Source of the DNA: an uncultured Alphaproteobacteria bacterium
GTDB taxonomy: Bacteria > Pseudomonadota > Alphaproteobacteria > RF32 > CAG-239
Length of the DNA: 64,000 nt
Direction of reading: 5' to 3'
Assembly (NCBI GenBank): GCA_944391685.1
Contig: CALXUM010000009.1
Location: 16,540 to 80,539, forward strand
A program made the translations under genes and the position numbers. Positions 1 to 14,405 of this stretch are shown piece by piece. The notes beneath the pieces were generated by a model. It saw only the letters and a program-made list of their open reading frames with translations. It searched no databases and was not told the DNA's origin. Each line of letters begins with the position of its first letter. Positions within the stretch are counted from its first letter, which is position 1.

Positions 1-138
1 AAAAGGTTTTTTAGGGAGAAATAAAAAATTTGATTTTGGAGTGATTTTTTACTTGCCAGAATCGAAAAAGTGAGTCTATTATCCCCCCGAATTTGGTCGC
101 TTATGAGCGATGATTGCATGCAATTATTTTAGGTTTTC

Positions 139-189
139 TCGCCAAGAGGAGCGGTTTTCCTACGGTTTGGCGGGTTTTTTCTTTTTTTT
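139..189 (+). terminator. Leader attenuator/terminator upstream of rpoB
   Basis: CGCCAA (140-145) pairs with TTGGCG (167-172), with a smaller inner AGGA/TCCT pairing, and a long T-run follows from about 174. Another small hairpin (CGCT/AGCG) lies near 109-120. The first 279 bases hold no gene. This is the usual position of the partial terminator between rplL and rpoB, so it probably lets only part of the transcription from upstream ribosomal protein genes reach rpoB. Those genes lie outside the window, so that link is inferred. Confidence 0.6.
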
Positions 190-279
190 ATATATATAAA
201 CGTTTAACCTTCTGCGTGCGGGTTTCAAAAATTTTTTGATAGGATGGCCGCAGAATTTAACCACAAGGATTAAAATACA

Positions 280-3200
280 ATGAAAGAATCTTATACGAGC
301 AAGAGACGTGTAAGAAGAAACTTCGGTCGAATCGATGCCGTTGCCGACATGCCGAGTTTGATTGAGGTTCAGAAAGGGTCTTATGACAGTTTTATTCAGG
401 CTAACGGGGCTGAAAAATGCGAGTTTGGTCTGGAAGAAGTTTTCAAATCAATTTTCCCGATTAAAGATTTTTCCGGAAACGGCGAGTTGGAATTTGTCAA
501 CTATGAATTGGAAGAGCCAAAATATGATGTTGACGAATGTATCAAACGCGATATGACTTATGCCGCTCCGGTTAAGGCTACTTTGCGTTTGGTGGTTTGG
601 GATACCGATGAGGCTACCGGTGCAAAATCTATTCACGATATTAAAGAACAAGATGTTTATATGGGTGATATTCCATTGATGACGGAAAAAGGCACCTTTA
701 TTTTTAACGGAACGGAACGCGTTGTGGTTTCTCAAATGCATCGTTCTCCGGGTGTGTTCTTTGATCATGATAAAGGAAAAACCATATCTTCAGGTAAATA
801 TTTGTTTGCCGCCAGAATTATTCCGTATCGCGGTTCTTGGTTGGATTTTGAGTTTGATGCCAAAGATTTGGTTTATGCTCGTATTGATCGCCGCCGTAAA
901 TTGCCGGTAACTTCTCTTTTGTATTCATTGTATTCAAAAGAAACCGAAGAAAAAATTGCCAAGCTTGCCAAACAAGGCAAAAAAATTGATCCGGCAGAAA
1001 TTAAAGGTATGGATAAAGAAGAAATTCTTAACTACTTTTATGATGCCGATATTTATGTTGCCGATAAGAAAAACTGGAAAGTTAAGTTTGTTCCGGAACG
1101 CATGAAAGGCGTTAAGTTTGAGTTTGATTTGATTAATGCCAAAGATGGTAAAGTTGTTTTGGAACAGGGTAAAAAACTTTCTCCGCGTGTGGCTCAAAAA
1201 TTGGCTGATGACGGTTTGGAGTATTATAAAGTTACTCCCGAGCAGTTAATCGGTAAGTTTTTGGCAAACAATGTTGTGGTTGCAAAAACAGGTGAAGTTT
1301 TGGCTGAAGCTGGTGATGAAATCACTCAGGAAATGTTGGATAAGTTTGCTCAAAACAAGATCGGCGAAATTAAAACCTTGTTTATTGACGGGGTTAATGT
1401 AGGACCGTATATCCGCAACACTTTGGCAGCAGATAAAAACAGCTGTCGTGAAGAGGCTCTCTTGGATATTTATCGTGTTATGCGTCCGGGTGATCCTCCG
1501 ACGTATGAGACTGCCGATCAATTGTTCCATGCTTTGTTCTTTGACAAAGATCGTTACGATTTGTCATCAGTTGGTCGTGTTAAGATTAATGCCGCATTTG
1601 ATATTCCTTTTGAGGAAGCTCCGGATACTTGCGGTATTTTGCGTAAAGATGATATTTTGCTTATTGTTAAAAGATTGGTTGAATTGCGTGACGGCAAAGG
1701 TGAGGTTGATGATATTGACCACTTGGGTAACCGTCGTGTTCGTTCAGTTGGTGAGTTGATGGAAAATCAATATCGTATGGGGTTGCTCAGAATGGAAAGA
1801 GCCATTCGTGAAAGAATGAGTTCTGAAAATCTGAACAATGTTAAACCTCAGGATTTGATTAATGCCAAACCGATTGCCTCTGTTATCAGAGAGTTTTTCG
1901 GTTCTTCTCAATTGTCTCAATTTATGGATCAGAACAACCCGTTGTCAGAAATTACACACAAACGTCGTTTGTCTGCATTGGGCCCCGGTGGTTTGTCTCG
2001 TGATCGTGCCGGATTTGAAGTCCGCGACGTGCATCCGACACACTATGGTCGTATCTGCCCGATTGAAACACCGGAAGGTCCGAACATTGGTTTGATTAAC
2101 TCATTGTCAACTTATGCCAGAATCAATAAATACGGCTTTATTGAATGTCCGTATCGTAAGGTTGTTAACGGCGTGGTTACCAATGAGGTTGTTTATTTGT
2201 CAGCCAATGAAGAAGGTAAGTTCAAAATTGCCGAAGCTAATGCCAAGGTTAAAGAAGACGGTCATTTTGAAGATGACTTGATTGCTTGTCGTAAGGCCGG
2301 TGAATTTGAGTTTGCTCATCCGGAAGAGATCAACTTTATTGACGTTTCGCCAAAACAATTAGTTTCTGTGGCTACGGCATTGATTCCGTTCTTGGAAAAC
2401 GATGACGCTAACCGTGCATTGATGGGTTCAAACATGCAACGTCAAGGCGTGCCTTTGTTGCGTTCGGAAGCTCCGTTGGTTGGTACCGGTGTTGAGGCTG
2501 TGGTGGCCAAAGATTCTGGTGCTACGGTTGTTTGTAAGGCAGACGGTATTGTTGACGCCGTTGATGCTAACCGTATTGTGGTTCGCTCAAAAGATGAGCA
2601 TGCCGCCGATGCCGGTGTTGAAATTTATCGTTTGCAGAAGTTCCGTCGTTCAAACCAAAATACCTGCATTAACCAAGTTCCGTTGGTTAAGGTTGGTGAT
2701 GAAGTTAAAGCCGGTGATATTATGGCTGACGGACAATGCACCGATATGGGAGAATTGGCCCTTGGTAAAAACGTTTTGGTTGCGTTTATGCCTTGGAACG
2801 GTTTGAACTACGAAGACGCTATTTTGTTATCGGAAAGAATTTCTCGTGATGATGTGTTTACATCTTTGCATATTGAGGAATTTGAAGTTATGGCCCGTGA
2901 TACTAAATTGGGTCAGGAAGAAATTACCCGCGATATTCCTAATGTTGGTGAGGAAGCTTTGCGTAACCTTGATGAAGCAGGTATTGTTTACATCGGTGCC
3001 GAGGTTAAGGCCGGTGATATCTTGGTTGGTAAAGTAACTCCTAAGGGAGAGTCTCCGGTTACTCCGGAAGAGAAATTGTTGCGTGCAATCTTTGGTGAAA
3101 AAGCCTCTGATGTTCGTGATACTTCTTTGCGTGTTCAGCCAGGTATTGAAGGTATTGTGGTTGATGTTCACGTGTTCTCTCGCCGCGGTGTTGAGAAAGA

Positions 3201-4455
3201 CGAGCGTGCTTTGTCAATTGAGCAGGAAGAAATTTCACAATTGGCTAAAGACCGTGATGACGAAATTGCAATTATTCGCCGTAACGTTGAAGCTCGTTTG
3301 AAATCTATGTTGGTGGGCCAAAAGGTTGTTGATGCTCCAAAGGGAACTTTGGCTAAAAATGCTGAGATAACCGAAGCTAAATTGGCTGAAATTCCTTCTT
3401 CACAATGGCGTAAGATCGTGGTTAAAGACGAAAAGACCATGGCAAACATTGAAGAGTTGCTCAATGCTTTTGATGCTCGTTTGGAAAAGATTCAAAAACA
3501 CTTTGACAATAAGGTTGAAAAAGTTCAACGCGGTGATGATTTGTTGCCTGGTGTATTGAAAATGGTTAAAGTATTTATTGCTACCAAACGTAAGATTCAA
3601 TCCGGTGATAAAATTGCCGGACGCCATGGTAACAAAGGTACGATTTCTCGTGTTTTGCCGTTGCAGGATATGCCTTATATGGAAGACGGTACACCAGTTG
3701 ATATCGTGTTGAACCCGTTGGGTGTGCCTTCACGTATGAACGTGGGACAAATTTTGGAAACTCACCTTGGTTGGGCCGCTCAAAAGCTTGGTCAACAATT
3801 GAACGAGTTGTGGGAGCAAGTTAAAGCCGGTCAAAAGACCGAAAAAGATTTGCGTGCCAAACTTAAAGATATTTATGGTGAAAAACAGTATAAACGTGAA
3901 ATTGCCAATATGAGTATGGATGATTTGGATTTGATGATTCCAAACCTCAAAAACGGTGTGCCGATGGCTACTCCGGTATTTGACGGTGCCTCAGGCGATG
4001 ATATTAACGAAATGCTGAGTAAGGCCGGTTTGCCGACATCAGGTCAGATTGACTTGTATGATGGTCGTACTGGTGAAAAGTTTGACCGTAAGGTTACCGT
4101 TGGTATCATTTATATGATTAAACTTCACCACATTGTTGATGAAAAAATGCACGCTCGTTCGGTTGGTCCTTACAGCTTGGTTACTCAACAACCTTTGGGT
4201 GGTAAGGCTCAGTTCGGCGGACAACGTTTCGGTGAAATGGAAGTTTGGGCTTTGCAAGCTTATGGTGCGGCTTATACTTTGCAAGAAATGTTGACCGTTA
4301 AGTCAGATGATGTGAACGGACGTACCAAGGTTTATGAGGCTATTGTTCGCGGAGAGGATAGCTTTGAGGCCGGTATTCCTGAATCATTCAACGTTCTGGT
4401 TAAGGAAATCAAATCTTTGTGCCTGAACGTAGAACTGTTGAACGAAGAAGTTTAA
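280..4455 (+). CDS. rpoB: DNA-directed RNA polymerase subunit beta
   Basis: RpoB forms, with RpoC, the catalytic core of RNA polymerase. At 1391 residues it has normal alphaproteobacterial length. The rifampicin-binding region near residue 540 reads [20 protein letters not shown] and then LSALGPGGL, with all usual sensitive residues, so no resistance substitution is visible there. Conserved stretches such as [20 protein letters not shown] and the C-terminal [20 protein letters not shown] are intact. The start at 280 follows an AAGGA ribosome site and gives the expected N-terminus. rpoC follows after 19 bases with its own AAAGGAG site, so the two are co-transcribed. Confidence 0.98.
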   Translation: MKESYTSKRRVRRNFGRIDAVADMPSLIEVQKGSYDSFIQANGAEKCEFGLEEVFKSIFPIKDFSGNGELEFVNYELEEPKYDVDECIKRDMTYAAPVKATLRLVVWDTDEATGAKSIHDIKEQDVYMGDIPLMTEKGTFIFNGTERVVVSQMHRSPGVFFDHDKGKTISSGKYLFAARIIPYRGSWLDFEFDAKDLVYARIDRRRKLPVTSLLYSLYSKETEEKIAKLAKQGKKIDPAEIKGMDKEEILNYFYDADIYVADKKNWKVKFVPERMKGVKFEFDLINAKDGKVVLEQGKKLSPRVAQKLADDGLEYYKVTPEQLIGKFLANNVVVAKTGEVLAEAGDEITQEMLDKFAQNKIGEIKTLFIDGVNVGPYIRNTLAADKNSCREEALLDIYRVMRPGDPPTYETADQLFHALFFDKDRYDLSSVGRVKINAAFDIPFEEAPDTCGILRKDDILLIVKRLVELRDGKGEVDDIDHLGNRRVRSVGELMENQYRMGLLRMERAIRERMSSENLNNVKPQDLINAKPIASVIREFFGSSQLSQFMDQNNPLSEITHKRRLSALGPGGLSRDRAGFEVRDVHPTHYGRICPIETPEGPNIGLINSLSTYARINKYGFIECPYRKVVNGVVTNEVVYLSANEEGKFKIAEANAKVKEDGHFEDDLIACRKAGEFEFAHPEEINFIDVSPKQLVSVATALIPFLENDDANRALMGSNMQRQGVPLLRSEAPLVGTGVEAVVAKDSGATVVCKADGIVDAVDANRIVVRSKDEHAADAGVEIYRLQKFRRSNQNTCINQVPLVKVGDEVKAGDIMADGQCTDMGELALGKNVLVAFMPWNGLNYEDAILLSERISRDDVFTSLHIEEFEVMARDTKLGQEEITRDIPNVGEEALRNLDEAGIVYIGAEVKAGDILVGKVTPKGESPVTPEEKLLRAIFGEKASDVRDTSLRVQPGIEGIVVDVHVFSRRGVEKDERALSIEQEEISQLAKDRDDEIAIIRRNVEARLKSMLVGQKVVDAPKGTLAKNAEITEAKLAEIPSSQWRKIVVKDEKTMANIEELLNAFDARLEKIQKHFDNKVEKVQRGDDLLPGVLKMVKVFIATKRKIQSGDKIAGRHGNKGTISRVLPLQDMPYMEDGTPVDIVLNPLGVPSRMNVGQILETHLGWAAQKLGQQLNELWEQVKAGQKTEKDLRAKLKDIYGEKQYKREIANMSMDDLDLMIPNLKNGVPMATPVFDGASGDDINEMLSKAGLPTSGQIDLYDGRTGEKFDRKVTVGIIYMIKLHHIVDEKMHARSVGPYSLVTQQPLGGKAQFGGQRFGEMEVWALQAYGAAYTLQEMLTVKSDDVNGRTKVYEAIVRGEDSFEAGIPESFNVLVKEIKSLCLNVELLNEEV

Positions 4456-4471
4456 GCTAAAGGAGTTTTGA

Positions 4472-8620
<4,149 letters not shown>

Positions 8621-8645
8621 GAAATAAAGCTTGTTTTATAGAAAT

Positions 8646-8682
8646 AAAAACTCCAGAGTTTTTACTCTGGAGTTTTTTATTT
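8646..8682 (+). terminator. Rho-independent terminator after rpoC
   Basis: ACTCCAGAG (8650-8658) pairs perfectly with CTCTGGAGT (8665-8673), followed by a T-run. It lies 26 bases past the rpoC stop and closes the rpoBC transcript. Confidence 0.9.
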
Positions 8683-8732
8683 AATGATTGTATTATATAT
8701 AAAAGGTATCTTTTGTAAGAGAGTTTTGATAA

Positions 8733-10538
8733 GTGATTGATATTAAGCAAGGTTTAGCCAATTTAAGAGAACATATTAAAGTGGCTCCCGAAAAACCGGG
8801 AGTTTATCGCATGATTAGCGATAATGAAGAGGTTTTATACGTTGGTAAAGCCAAAAATATCAAAAAAAGGATTACGGCTTATTCACATTTAGATAAGTTG
8901 CCATTGAGATTACAGCAAATGGTGGCTCAAATAAAACGAATGGAGTTTATTGTCGTTGAAAATGAATCCAGAGCTTTATTGGTTGAAAATGAGCTGATTA
9001 AAAAGTTTAAACCTCGTTATAATATTTTATTGAAAGATGATAAGACTTTTCCGCATTTGATGATAGATGTGGAAGCTGACTATCCGAGTTTGCATAAATA
9101 TCGAGGTAGCCGCAAAGACAAGAACAAATATTTTGGGCCGTTTGCCAGCGTTTTGGCGGTAAACAGCGTTATGGATATTTTACAAAAAGTGTTTTTGTTG
9201 CGTTCTTGTCGGGATAATGTGTTTAAAAATAGGCAAAGACCTTGTTTGATGTACCAAATTAAAAGATGTTCGGCTCCTTGTGTGGGAAAAATTTCGCAAG
9301 AAGATTATAAAAAACTGGTGAATGAAGCAATTGCTTTTTTAGAGGGGAAAAATAGCAAGATACAGGCAGAACTTTCAGAAAAAATGAACCAAGCCAGTGA
9401 AAAGCAGGATTATGAAACGGCAATAATGTTAAGGGACAGAATCCGAGCATTAACCAATGTGCAATCAAAACAAAATGTTGAATATGCAGATATAAAATCA
9501 GCTGATTTTATAAGTTTGGTGAGGGATAAAAATGTTGTTTGTATTCAGGTGTTTTTTATTCGTTCAGGGCAAAATTGCGGAAATGTTCCTTATTTTCCGT
9601 CTCAAGCGATTGATGCTTCAAACAATGAAATTTTAGAGGCATTTTTGAGCAGTTTTTATGCCATACATTTGCCGCCGAAAGAAATTATATTATCTGAAGG
9701 AATAGAAAACAAAGCTTTTATGGAAGAGGCTCTGGGAGCAAAAATATCGGTTTATAAAAAAGGTAATAAAGCGGCCATATTAAAAACAGTGAGTGAAAAT
9801 GCCAAAGAATCAATCGCACGTAAAATAGCCATGGTTTCAAGCGTGAAAAAGAATTTAACCGATTTTATGGAAAAATTCGGATTACCCAAACTACCTAAAA
9901 GAATTGAAATTTATGATAATTCTCATAATCAGGGAAGTTATGCGGTTGGAGCAATGGTGGTGGCTACTCCTGAAGGTTTTGATAAAAAAAGTTATCGTAC
10001 ATTCAATATAAAAAATCCGCAAATTACCAATGATGATTTTGCGATGATGAAAGAAGTTTTGACCAGACGATTTGAAAAGATGAGTGCTGAAAATCGGCCT
10101 GATGTGATATTGCTTGACGGAGGGCGCGGACAACTTAATGCAGTGTATGAGTGTTTGCAAGGATTTGATTTAGACAGGATTAGCATTATTGCCATATCAA
10201 AAGGGCCGGAAAGAAATGCCGGAAAAGAATTTTATCATATGAAAGATAAAGAAAGTTTTGCGTTGGAGTTTCAGTCCCCACTGGCATTTTATTTGCAAAA
10301 TTTGAGAGATGAAGCACATCGTTTTGCAATTGGTACACATAGAAAAAAAAGAGCAAAATCAATTTATAAATCATCACTTGACGAAGTAGATGGAATCGGA
10401 AGTAAAAGAAAGAGAGACCTGCTTAATTATTTTGGATCTGCCGAGGAAGTGGCCCAGGCAGAAGTAAAAGATTTGCAAAAAGTTACAGGAATTAGCAAAA
10501 AAACAGCGGAAAAAATTTATAACTACTTCCATAATTAG
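8733..10538 (+). CDS. uvrC: UvrABC system protein C, excinuclease
   Basis: UvrC makes both incisions around a DNA lesion in nucleotide excision repair. The order of domains is complete. A GIY-YIG nuclease domain comes first (KPGVYRMIS and VLYVGKAKNIKKR, residues about 21-50). A Cys-containing linker and a UVR helix pair (AIMLRDRIRAL, about residue 230) follow. Next is an RNase H-like nuclease (IEIYDNSHNQG and LLDGGRGQLN), and a C-terminal helix-hairpin-helix tail (VDGIGSKRKRDLL and VTGISKKTAEKI) ends the protein. Length is 601 residues, normal for the family. Translation appears to begin at a GTG. pgsA follows 50 bases downstream on the same strand, a frequent proteobacterial neighbour pair. 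Confidence 0.95.
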   Translation: MIDIKQGLANLREHIKVAPEKPGVYRMISDNEEVLYVGKAKNIKKRITAYSHLDKLPLRLQQMVAQIKRMEFIVVENESRALLVENELIKKFKPRYNILLKDDKTFPHLMIDVEADYPSLHKYRGSRKDKNKYFGPFASVLAVNSVMDILQKVFLLRSCRDNVFKNRQRPCLMYQIKRCSAPCVGKISQEDYKKLVNEAIAFLEGKNSKIQAELSEKMNQASEKQDYETAIMLRDRIRALTNVQSKQNVEYADIKSADFISLVRDKNVVCIQVFFIRSGQNCGNVPYFPSQAIDASNNEILEAFLSSFYAIHLPPKEIILSEGIENKAFMEEALGAKISVYKKGNKAAILKTVSENAKESIARKIAMVSSVKKNLTDFMEKFGLPKLPKRIEIYDNSHNQGSYAVGAMVVATPEGFDKKSYRTFNIKNPQITNDDFAMMKEVLTRRFEKMSAENRPDVILLDGGRGQLNAVYECLQGFDLDRISIIAISKGPERNAGKEFYHMKDKESFALEFQSPLAFYLQNLRDEAHRFAIGTHRKKRAKSIYKSSLDEVDGIGSKRKRDLLNYFGSAEEVAQAEVKDLQKVTGISKKTAEKIYNYFHN

Positions 10539-10588
10539 ATTTTATCTTTTAGTATGATTGTCAGGTTATTGTTTTTTTATAAAGGGGT

Positions 10589-11290
10589 ATGAACGTGTAT
10601 AGTTTGCCGAATCTTTTAACAATATCCAGAATCGTGGTGATTCCGGTTATATTTTTGTCTGTTTATATTAATTCAACATTATGGTCTTTTTTGGCAGCAG
10701 TGTTGTTTATTATAGCTTCAATTACTGATTATTTTGACGGTTATTTAGCGAGAGCTCGTAATCAGACATCAGCTTTGGGACGTTTGCTGGACCCGATCGC
10801 CGATAAGCTTTTGGTAACATCGGCGTTAGTGGTGTTGTTGGCAAAGCCTGATATGGTGGTTACGAAGCTTAGTTTTATTCCGGTTATCGTTATATTGTGT
10901 CGTGAATTGTTGGTTTCCGGTTTGCGTGAATTTTTGATGGAAGTAAGGGTGGGGATGCCGGTTACTCGCTTGGCAAAATGGAAAACAGGTTTTCAAATGA
11001 CGGCGTTGTCAATGATGCTTCTAAAAGGTTTTTGGTATTGGGGCGGAATTGGCGAAATATTGTTATGGATTGCCGGAGTTTTAACATTTATTACCGGTTA
11101 TCAATATTTTCAGCAAGGTCTTAATTATATTAACAAAATGGATAAAGAAAAGAAAAAAGTTGCTAAAGAAGCTGTTAAGAAAACACCAGCTAAAAAAGAA
11201 GTAAAAAAAACAGGTGCTAAAAAAGCTGCTGCAAATAAAGCAATAAAGGCAACAAAGAAAAATGTAAAGAAACCGACTGTAAAAAAATAA
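10589..11290 (+). CDS. pgsA: CDP-diacylglycerol-glycerol-3-phosphate 3-phosphatidyltransferase with Lys/Ala-rich tail
   Basis: PgsA makes phosphatidylglycerol phosphate from CDP-diacylglycerol in the inner membrane. The CDP-alcohol phosphotransferase signature is visible as DYFDGYLARARNQTSALG and then LLDPIADKLL (near residues 48-73). N-terminal LPNLLTISRI and several hydrophobic segments are typical. The enzyme part ends near residue 185. An extra tail of about 48 residues follows, made almost only of Lys, Ala, Thr and Val with AKK-type repeats, like histone H1 or other nucleic-acid-binding tails. Such a tail is not part of the normal enzyme. The next gene, an OmpR-like regulator, starts 18 bases downstream. 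Confidence 0.93.
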   Translation: MNVYSLPNLLTISRIVVIPVIFLSVYINSTLWSFLAAVLFIIASITDYFDGYLARARNQTSALGRLLDPIADKLLVTSALVVLLAKPDMVVTKLSFIPVIVILCRELLVSGLREFLMEVRVGMPVTRLAKWKTGFQMTALSMMLLKGFWYWGGIGEILLWIAGVLTFITGYQYFQQGLNYINKMDKEKKKVAKEAVKKTPAKKEVKKTGAKKAAANKAIKATKKNVKKPTVKK

Positions 11291-11308
11291 GCGGAGGTTA
11301 ATGCGCGG

Positions 11309-12001
11309 ATGGATGCCGACGCAAAACATATTTTGGTGGTTGATGATGATACCAGGTTACGTACTCTCCTGCAAAGATTTTTGCGGGAGAGCGGTTTTTA
11401 TGTGTCAACGGCAAAAAGAGCAGATGAAGCAAGAAAATTTTTGAAACTATATAATTTTGATTTGTTAATCGTTGATATTATGATGCCGGAGGAAAGCGGT
11501 TTGGAGTTTTTGGATAAACTGAGAAAAGAAAATATAAATATTCCGGTGATTATGTTAACGGCGATGGGAGAGGTGCAAGATAGAATTGTTGGATTGGAAC
11601 AAGGTGCTGATGATTATGTGGCTAAGCCTTTTGAACCTAAAGAATTAGTTTTGAGAATAAAAAATATCTTAAAAAGGACGCCAGATGAGAAGGCAGATGT
11701 TTCTGATCAACTTAATTTGGGCTTGTGCATTTATAATATGCAAACTAAAGAACTGTTTTCTAAAAGCGGAGATTTAATTCATATAACACCTGTAGAGCAG
11801 TCGTTATTAAATATTTTGGGGACAAAGTCCGGACAAATATTTACAAGAGAGAAATTGGCGGAAATTTTAGGTGCAGGGCAGAGTCCTAGATCTATAGATG
11901 TTCAAATAACAAGATTGCGTAAAAAAATAGAAAAAGATTCAAAAAATCCTCGTTATTTGCAAACTGTGCGAGGAAAAGGATATATGTTGTTGCCAGAGTG
12001 A
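11309..12001 (+). CDS. OmpR-family response regulator
   Basis: This is a DNA-binding response regulator of 230 residues. The receiver domain (about 7-122) has the acidic pocket VVDDD, the phospho-acceptor Asp56 in LLIVDIMMPE and the conserved Lys in YVAKPFEP. The C-terminal winged helix (about 140-230) ends in RSIDVQITRLRKKIEKD and TVRGKGYML, typical of the OmpR/PhoB class. A GGAGG site lies at 11294-11298. The partner kinase gene begins 25 bases downstream, and its sequence resembles alphaproteobacterial EnvZ. The pair is therefore probably an OmpR/EnvZ-like envelope or osmotic sensor, though the signal cannot be read from sequence. Confidence 0.9.
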   Translation: MDADAKHILVVDDDTRLRTLLQRFLRESGFYVSTAKRADEARKFLKLYNFDLLIVDIMMPEESGLEFLDKLRKENINIPVIMLTAMGEVQDRIVGLEQGADDYVAKPFEPKELVLRIKNILKRTPDEKADVSDQLNLGLCIYNMQTKELFSKSGDLIHITPVEQSLLNILGTKSGQIFTREKLAEILGAGQSPRSIDVQITRLRKKIEKDSKNPRYLQTVRGKGYMLLPE

Positions 12002-12026
12002 TTATAAAACAAAACGGAGAAATGAA

Positions 12027-13385
12027 ATGCACGTTAAATTACCGTCAAAAATAGATGATACTTTAAGATATTTGCGTTTGAAATTTTTGCCTAGAACGTT
12101 GTTTTTTAGAACTATGTTGTTGATTTTTATTCCGTTGATTGTGGTTCAAGTTGTTTCAGTTGTGGTGTTTTTTGATGGTAGCTGGAGTCGTATGGGTAGA
12201 AGGTTATCGGATAATTTAGCTGCAGATATGAATATGATTATTGAGTTGGTCAAACAAGAACCAAAAAAAATTGTCCAATTTCAAAAAATGGCCGAACAAA
12301 CATTTGGTTTAGAGTTTGAACATTATGATAATGACGAAAAGCATCAGGTCATAAAAAAAGAAAACAAGGGAAGTAGGTTGGTAATTGGCTATTTGGAACA
12401 AGCATTGGAAAGAGTTTTTCCGGAAGATGAGGCAGGAATATATCTAGGAAAAGGTGATAAAGATTTGGTGGTAACCATTAATACCGCAGATGGTTTGTTT
12501 AGGTTTGTTACTTCCAAGAAAAAGATTTTCAGCTCGTCAATATTTATGTTTGTGGTTTGGATGGCAGGAACTTCAATATTATTATTTTTGGTAGCTGTTC
12601 TGTTCTTAAGAATTCAGGTGCGTTCAATTGCTGAATTGGCTCAAGTGGCTGAGGATTTTGGTAAGGGAATTGATAATAAAAATTTTAAACCTTATGGTTC
12701 TTCAGAAGTGCGTAAGGCTGCATTTGCATTTATTAAAATGAAAGAGAGAATTCAAAGACAAATAAGCGAAAGAACACAAATGTTAGCAGGAGTATCTCAT
12801 GATTTGAGAACTCCTTTAACCAGAATGAAACTACAAGTCACCATGATGCCTGAGATTGATGATAAAAAGGATTTTTTGTCTGACATTGATGAGATGGAAA
12901 AAATGCTGGACGGATATTTGTCTTTTGTTAGCGGGGAAGCGGGAGAAAAATCATCTTTTGTTGATATGAATGAGATGATTTTGAGTATTATCAATAAGTT
13001 CCGTAATAAAGACGCTCTAATAAAGTATTCAACCAATGATCAGGTTAGTGCTATTCAGGGACGTGAACAGGCACTAAAAAGAGCTTTAACCAATATTATT
13101 TCCAATGCTTTTCGTTATGGTAAAACAATTGCAGTTAGTTTGGAAAGTAATAATAAAAAATTATCAATTTGCGTAGAAGATGACGGTCCAGGTATACCTG
13201 AAGATAAAAGAGATGATGTTTTTAAGGCTTTTTATAGGCTTGAAAACTCTCGTAATAAAGAAACTGGAGGTGTTGGTTTAGGATTGTCAATAGCAAAAGA
13301 TGTTATCACATCTCACGGAGGAACAATAGAGCTTGGAGACAGTTCTATGGGTGGTTTGAAAGTTTTGATAAATATCCCTTTGTAA
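12027..13385 (+). CDS. EnvZ-like sensor histidine kinase
   Basis: This is a membrane histidine kinase of 452 residues. A first transmembrane helix (about 30-50, preceded by PRTLFFRT as in EnvZ) leads to a periplasmic region of roughly 120 residues. A second helix (about 175-197) follows, then a HAMP linker. The HisKA motif LAGVSHDLRTPLTRMK holds the phospho-accepting His near residue 258. The ATPase domain shows N-box NIISNAFRYG, G1 box DDGPGIPED and G2 box GVGLGLSIAKD. It is complete and should phosphorylate the regulator encoded just upstream. An acidic protein of unknown role follows 13 bases later in the same run. Confidence 0.9.
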   Translation: MHVKLPSKIDDTLRYLRLKFLPRTLFFRTMLLIFIPLIVVQVVSVVVFFDGSWSRMGRRLSDNLAADMNMIIELVKQEPKKIVQFQKMAEQTFGLEFEHYDNDEKHQVIKKENKGSRLVIGYLEQALERVFPEDEAGIYLGKGDKDLVVTINTADGLFRFVTSKKKIFSSSIFMFVVWMAGTSILLFLVAVLFLRIQVRSIAELAQVAEDFGKGIDNKNFKPYGSSEVRKAAFAFIKMKERIQRQISERTQMLAGVSHDLRTPLTRMKLQVTMMPEIDDKKDFLSDIDEMEKMLDGYLSFVSGEAGEKSSFVDMNEMILSIINKFRNKDALIKYSTNDQVSAIQGREQALKRALTNIISNAFRYGKTIAVSLESNNKKLSICVEDDGPGIPEDKRDDVFKAFYRLENSRNKETGGVGLGLSIAKDVITSHGGTIELGDSSMGGLKVLINIPL

Positions 13386-13398
13386 AAGATGAAAAGAT

Positions 13399-14370
13399 AT
13401 GGAAGATAAGTTTGATTTTTTGAATGATGATGTTAAGGATATAAGTTTGGAACTTGAAGCTGTTTCAGATGATGATGTCGTTGATGATCTTTCTGTTTTA
13501 AAAAATGAAAAAAAACAAACAGAAGATACTGAAAGTGATTTTGATTTAGATTCTATTTTAGGTAAAAGCGATAAAGATGCAGATGCTGAATTAGATTTTG
13601 AAGATACGAATAATGAAAAATTTTTTTGGGAGAATCCGCAAAAAGAGGATGAGTTAGGTAATAATGATTTATCTGAAGATATAAACGATAATGTATCTGG
13701 TCAATCGGAAGTAAGTGTGCCTGTTGTTGGTGAACAAGATCGTGCTGAAAATATTGATGTATCTGACGAAAAAAGTAATATTGATTTTGAGCCGGAAGAA
13801 GAATTAAATTTTGAACAAGAGGCTGTTGCCGAAGCAGAACAAAACACGGAAGAAAATTTTGATCTTGAAACAGAAAAAGCGATTAAAGAAGAAAATAGTT
13901 TGGACGTTTCTTTGTCAGGAGATGAAACTTCGGAAATAGATGAAGCAGAAGTAAATGATTGGCAAGATAGTTCTGATGAAGTTGAAAATGATAATATTCC
14001 TTATGTGGAAGAAAAGCCGCAACAACCTTATGATATGGTTGAGGAATCTAATTTTGTGCATTGGTACAGCGGAAATTCTTCCGAGCCGTTGTTTGAAATT
14101 ACAAAAGATACGGAAAGCAGTATTATAACCGGTTCTGATGAATGTAGGTTAATTCATATAAATGTCGGATATGATACATACGGATGGTTGGTTGAGTTTG
14201 ATAACGGTGTTTATATGAGCTTGCCGGATGTAAAAATTTATCAATTACGTAATGGTGCTTTGCCAAGCCAAAATGGCGTAATAACATATGGAGCAAATAG
14301 GTTTGAATTTTCAGGAATAGAGCGAATAGTTGTATATGAGAGTGTTCGCTATTTCAGCTATGGAGTGTAA
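13399..14370 (+). CDS. Hypothetical acidic protein with conserved-looking C-terminal domain
   Basis: I do not recognise this family. The 323-residue protein has no signal peptide or membrane helix. Residues 1 to about 210 are low-complexity and strongly acidic, dominated by Glu, Asp, Ser and Asn, and probably disordered. The last 110 residues, beginning near HWYSGNSSEPLFEI, look folded: they alternate hydrophobic and polar residues, as in a small beta-rich domain. The gene starts 13 bases after the sensor kinase stop and ends at a shared terminator, so it is probably the third gene of the two-component operon. It could be an accessory or scaffold protein for that system, but only position supports this. 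Confidence 0.75.
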   Translation: MEDKFDFLNDDVKDISLELEAVSDDDVVDDLSVLKNEKKQTEDTESDFDLDSILGKSDKDADAELDFEDTNNEKFFWENPQKEDELGNNDLSEDINDNVSGQSEVSVPVVGEQDRAENIDVSDEKSNIDFEPEEELNFEQEAVAEAEQNTEENFDLETEKAIKEENSLDVSLSGDETSEIDEAEVNDWQDSSDEVENDNIPYVEEKPQQPYDMVEESNFVHWYSGNSSEPLFEITKDTESSIITGSDECRLIHINVGYDTYGWLVEFDNGVYMSLPDVKIYQLRNGALPSQNGVITYGANRFEFSGIERIVVYESVRYFSYGV

Positions 14371-14405
14371 AAATAAAGTCCCTTTTGAAAAGGGGCTTTA
14401 TTTTT
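14371..14405. terminator. Bidirectional terminator between converging genes
   Basis: AAATAAAG-CCC pairs with GGG-CTTTATTT around a short loop. There is an A-run on the left and a T-run on the right, so it can serve both the plus-strand operon ending at 14370 and the minus-strand lipoprotein gene ending at 14404. Confidence 0.85.

Noticed and set aside
1900..2000. Rifampicin-resistance change in rpoB
   Set aside because: The usual key residues of the binding region are all the wild-type ones.
448..4284. Antisense reading frames inside rpoB and rpoC as genes
   Set aside because: They are fully covered by essential conserved genes, lack ribosome sites, and their products are biased shadow translations.
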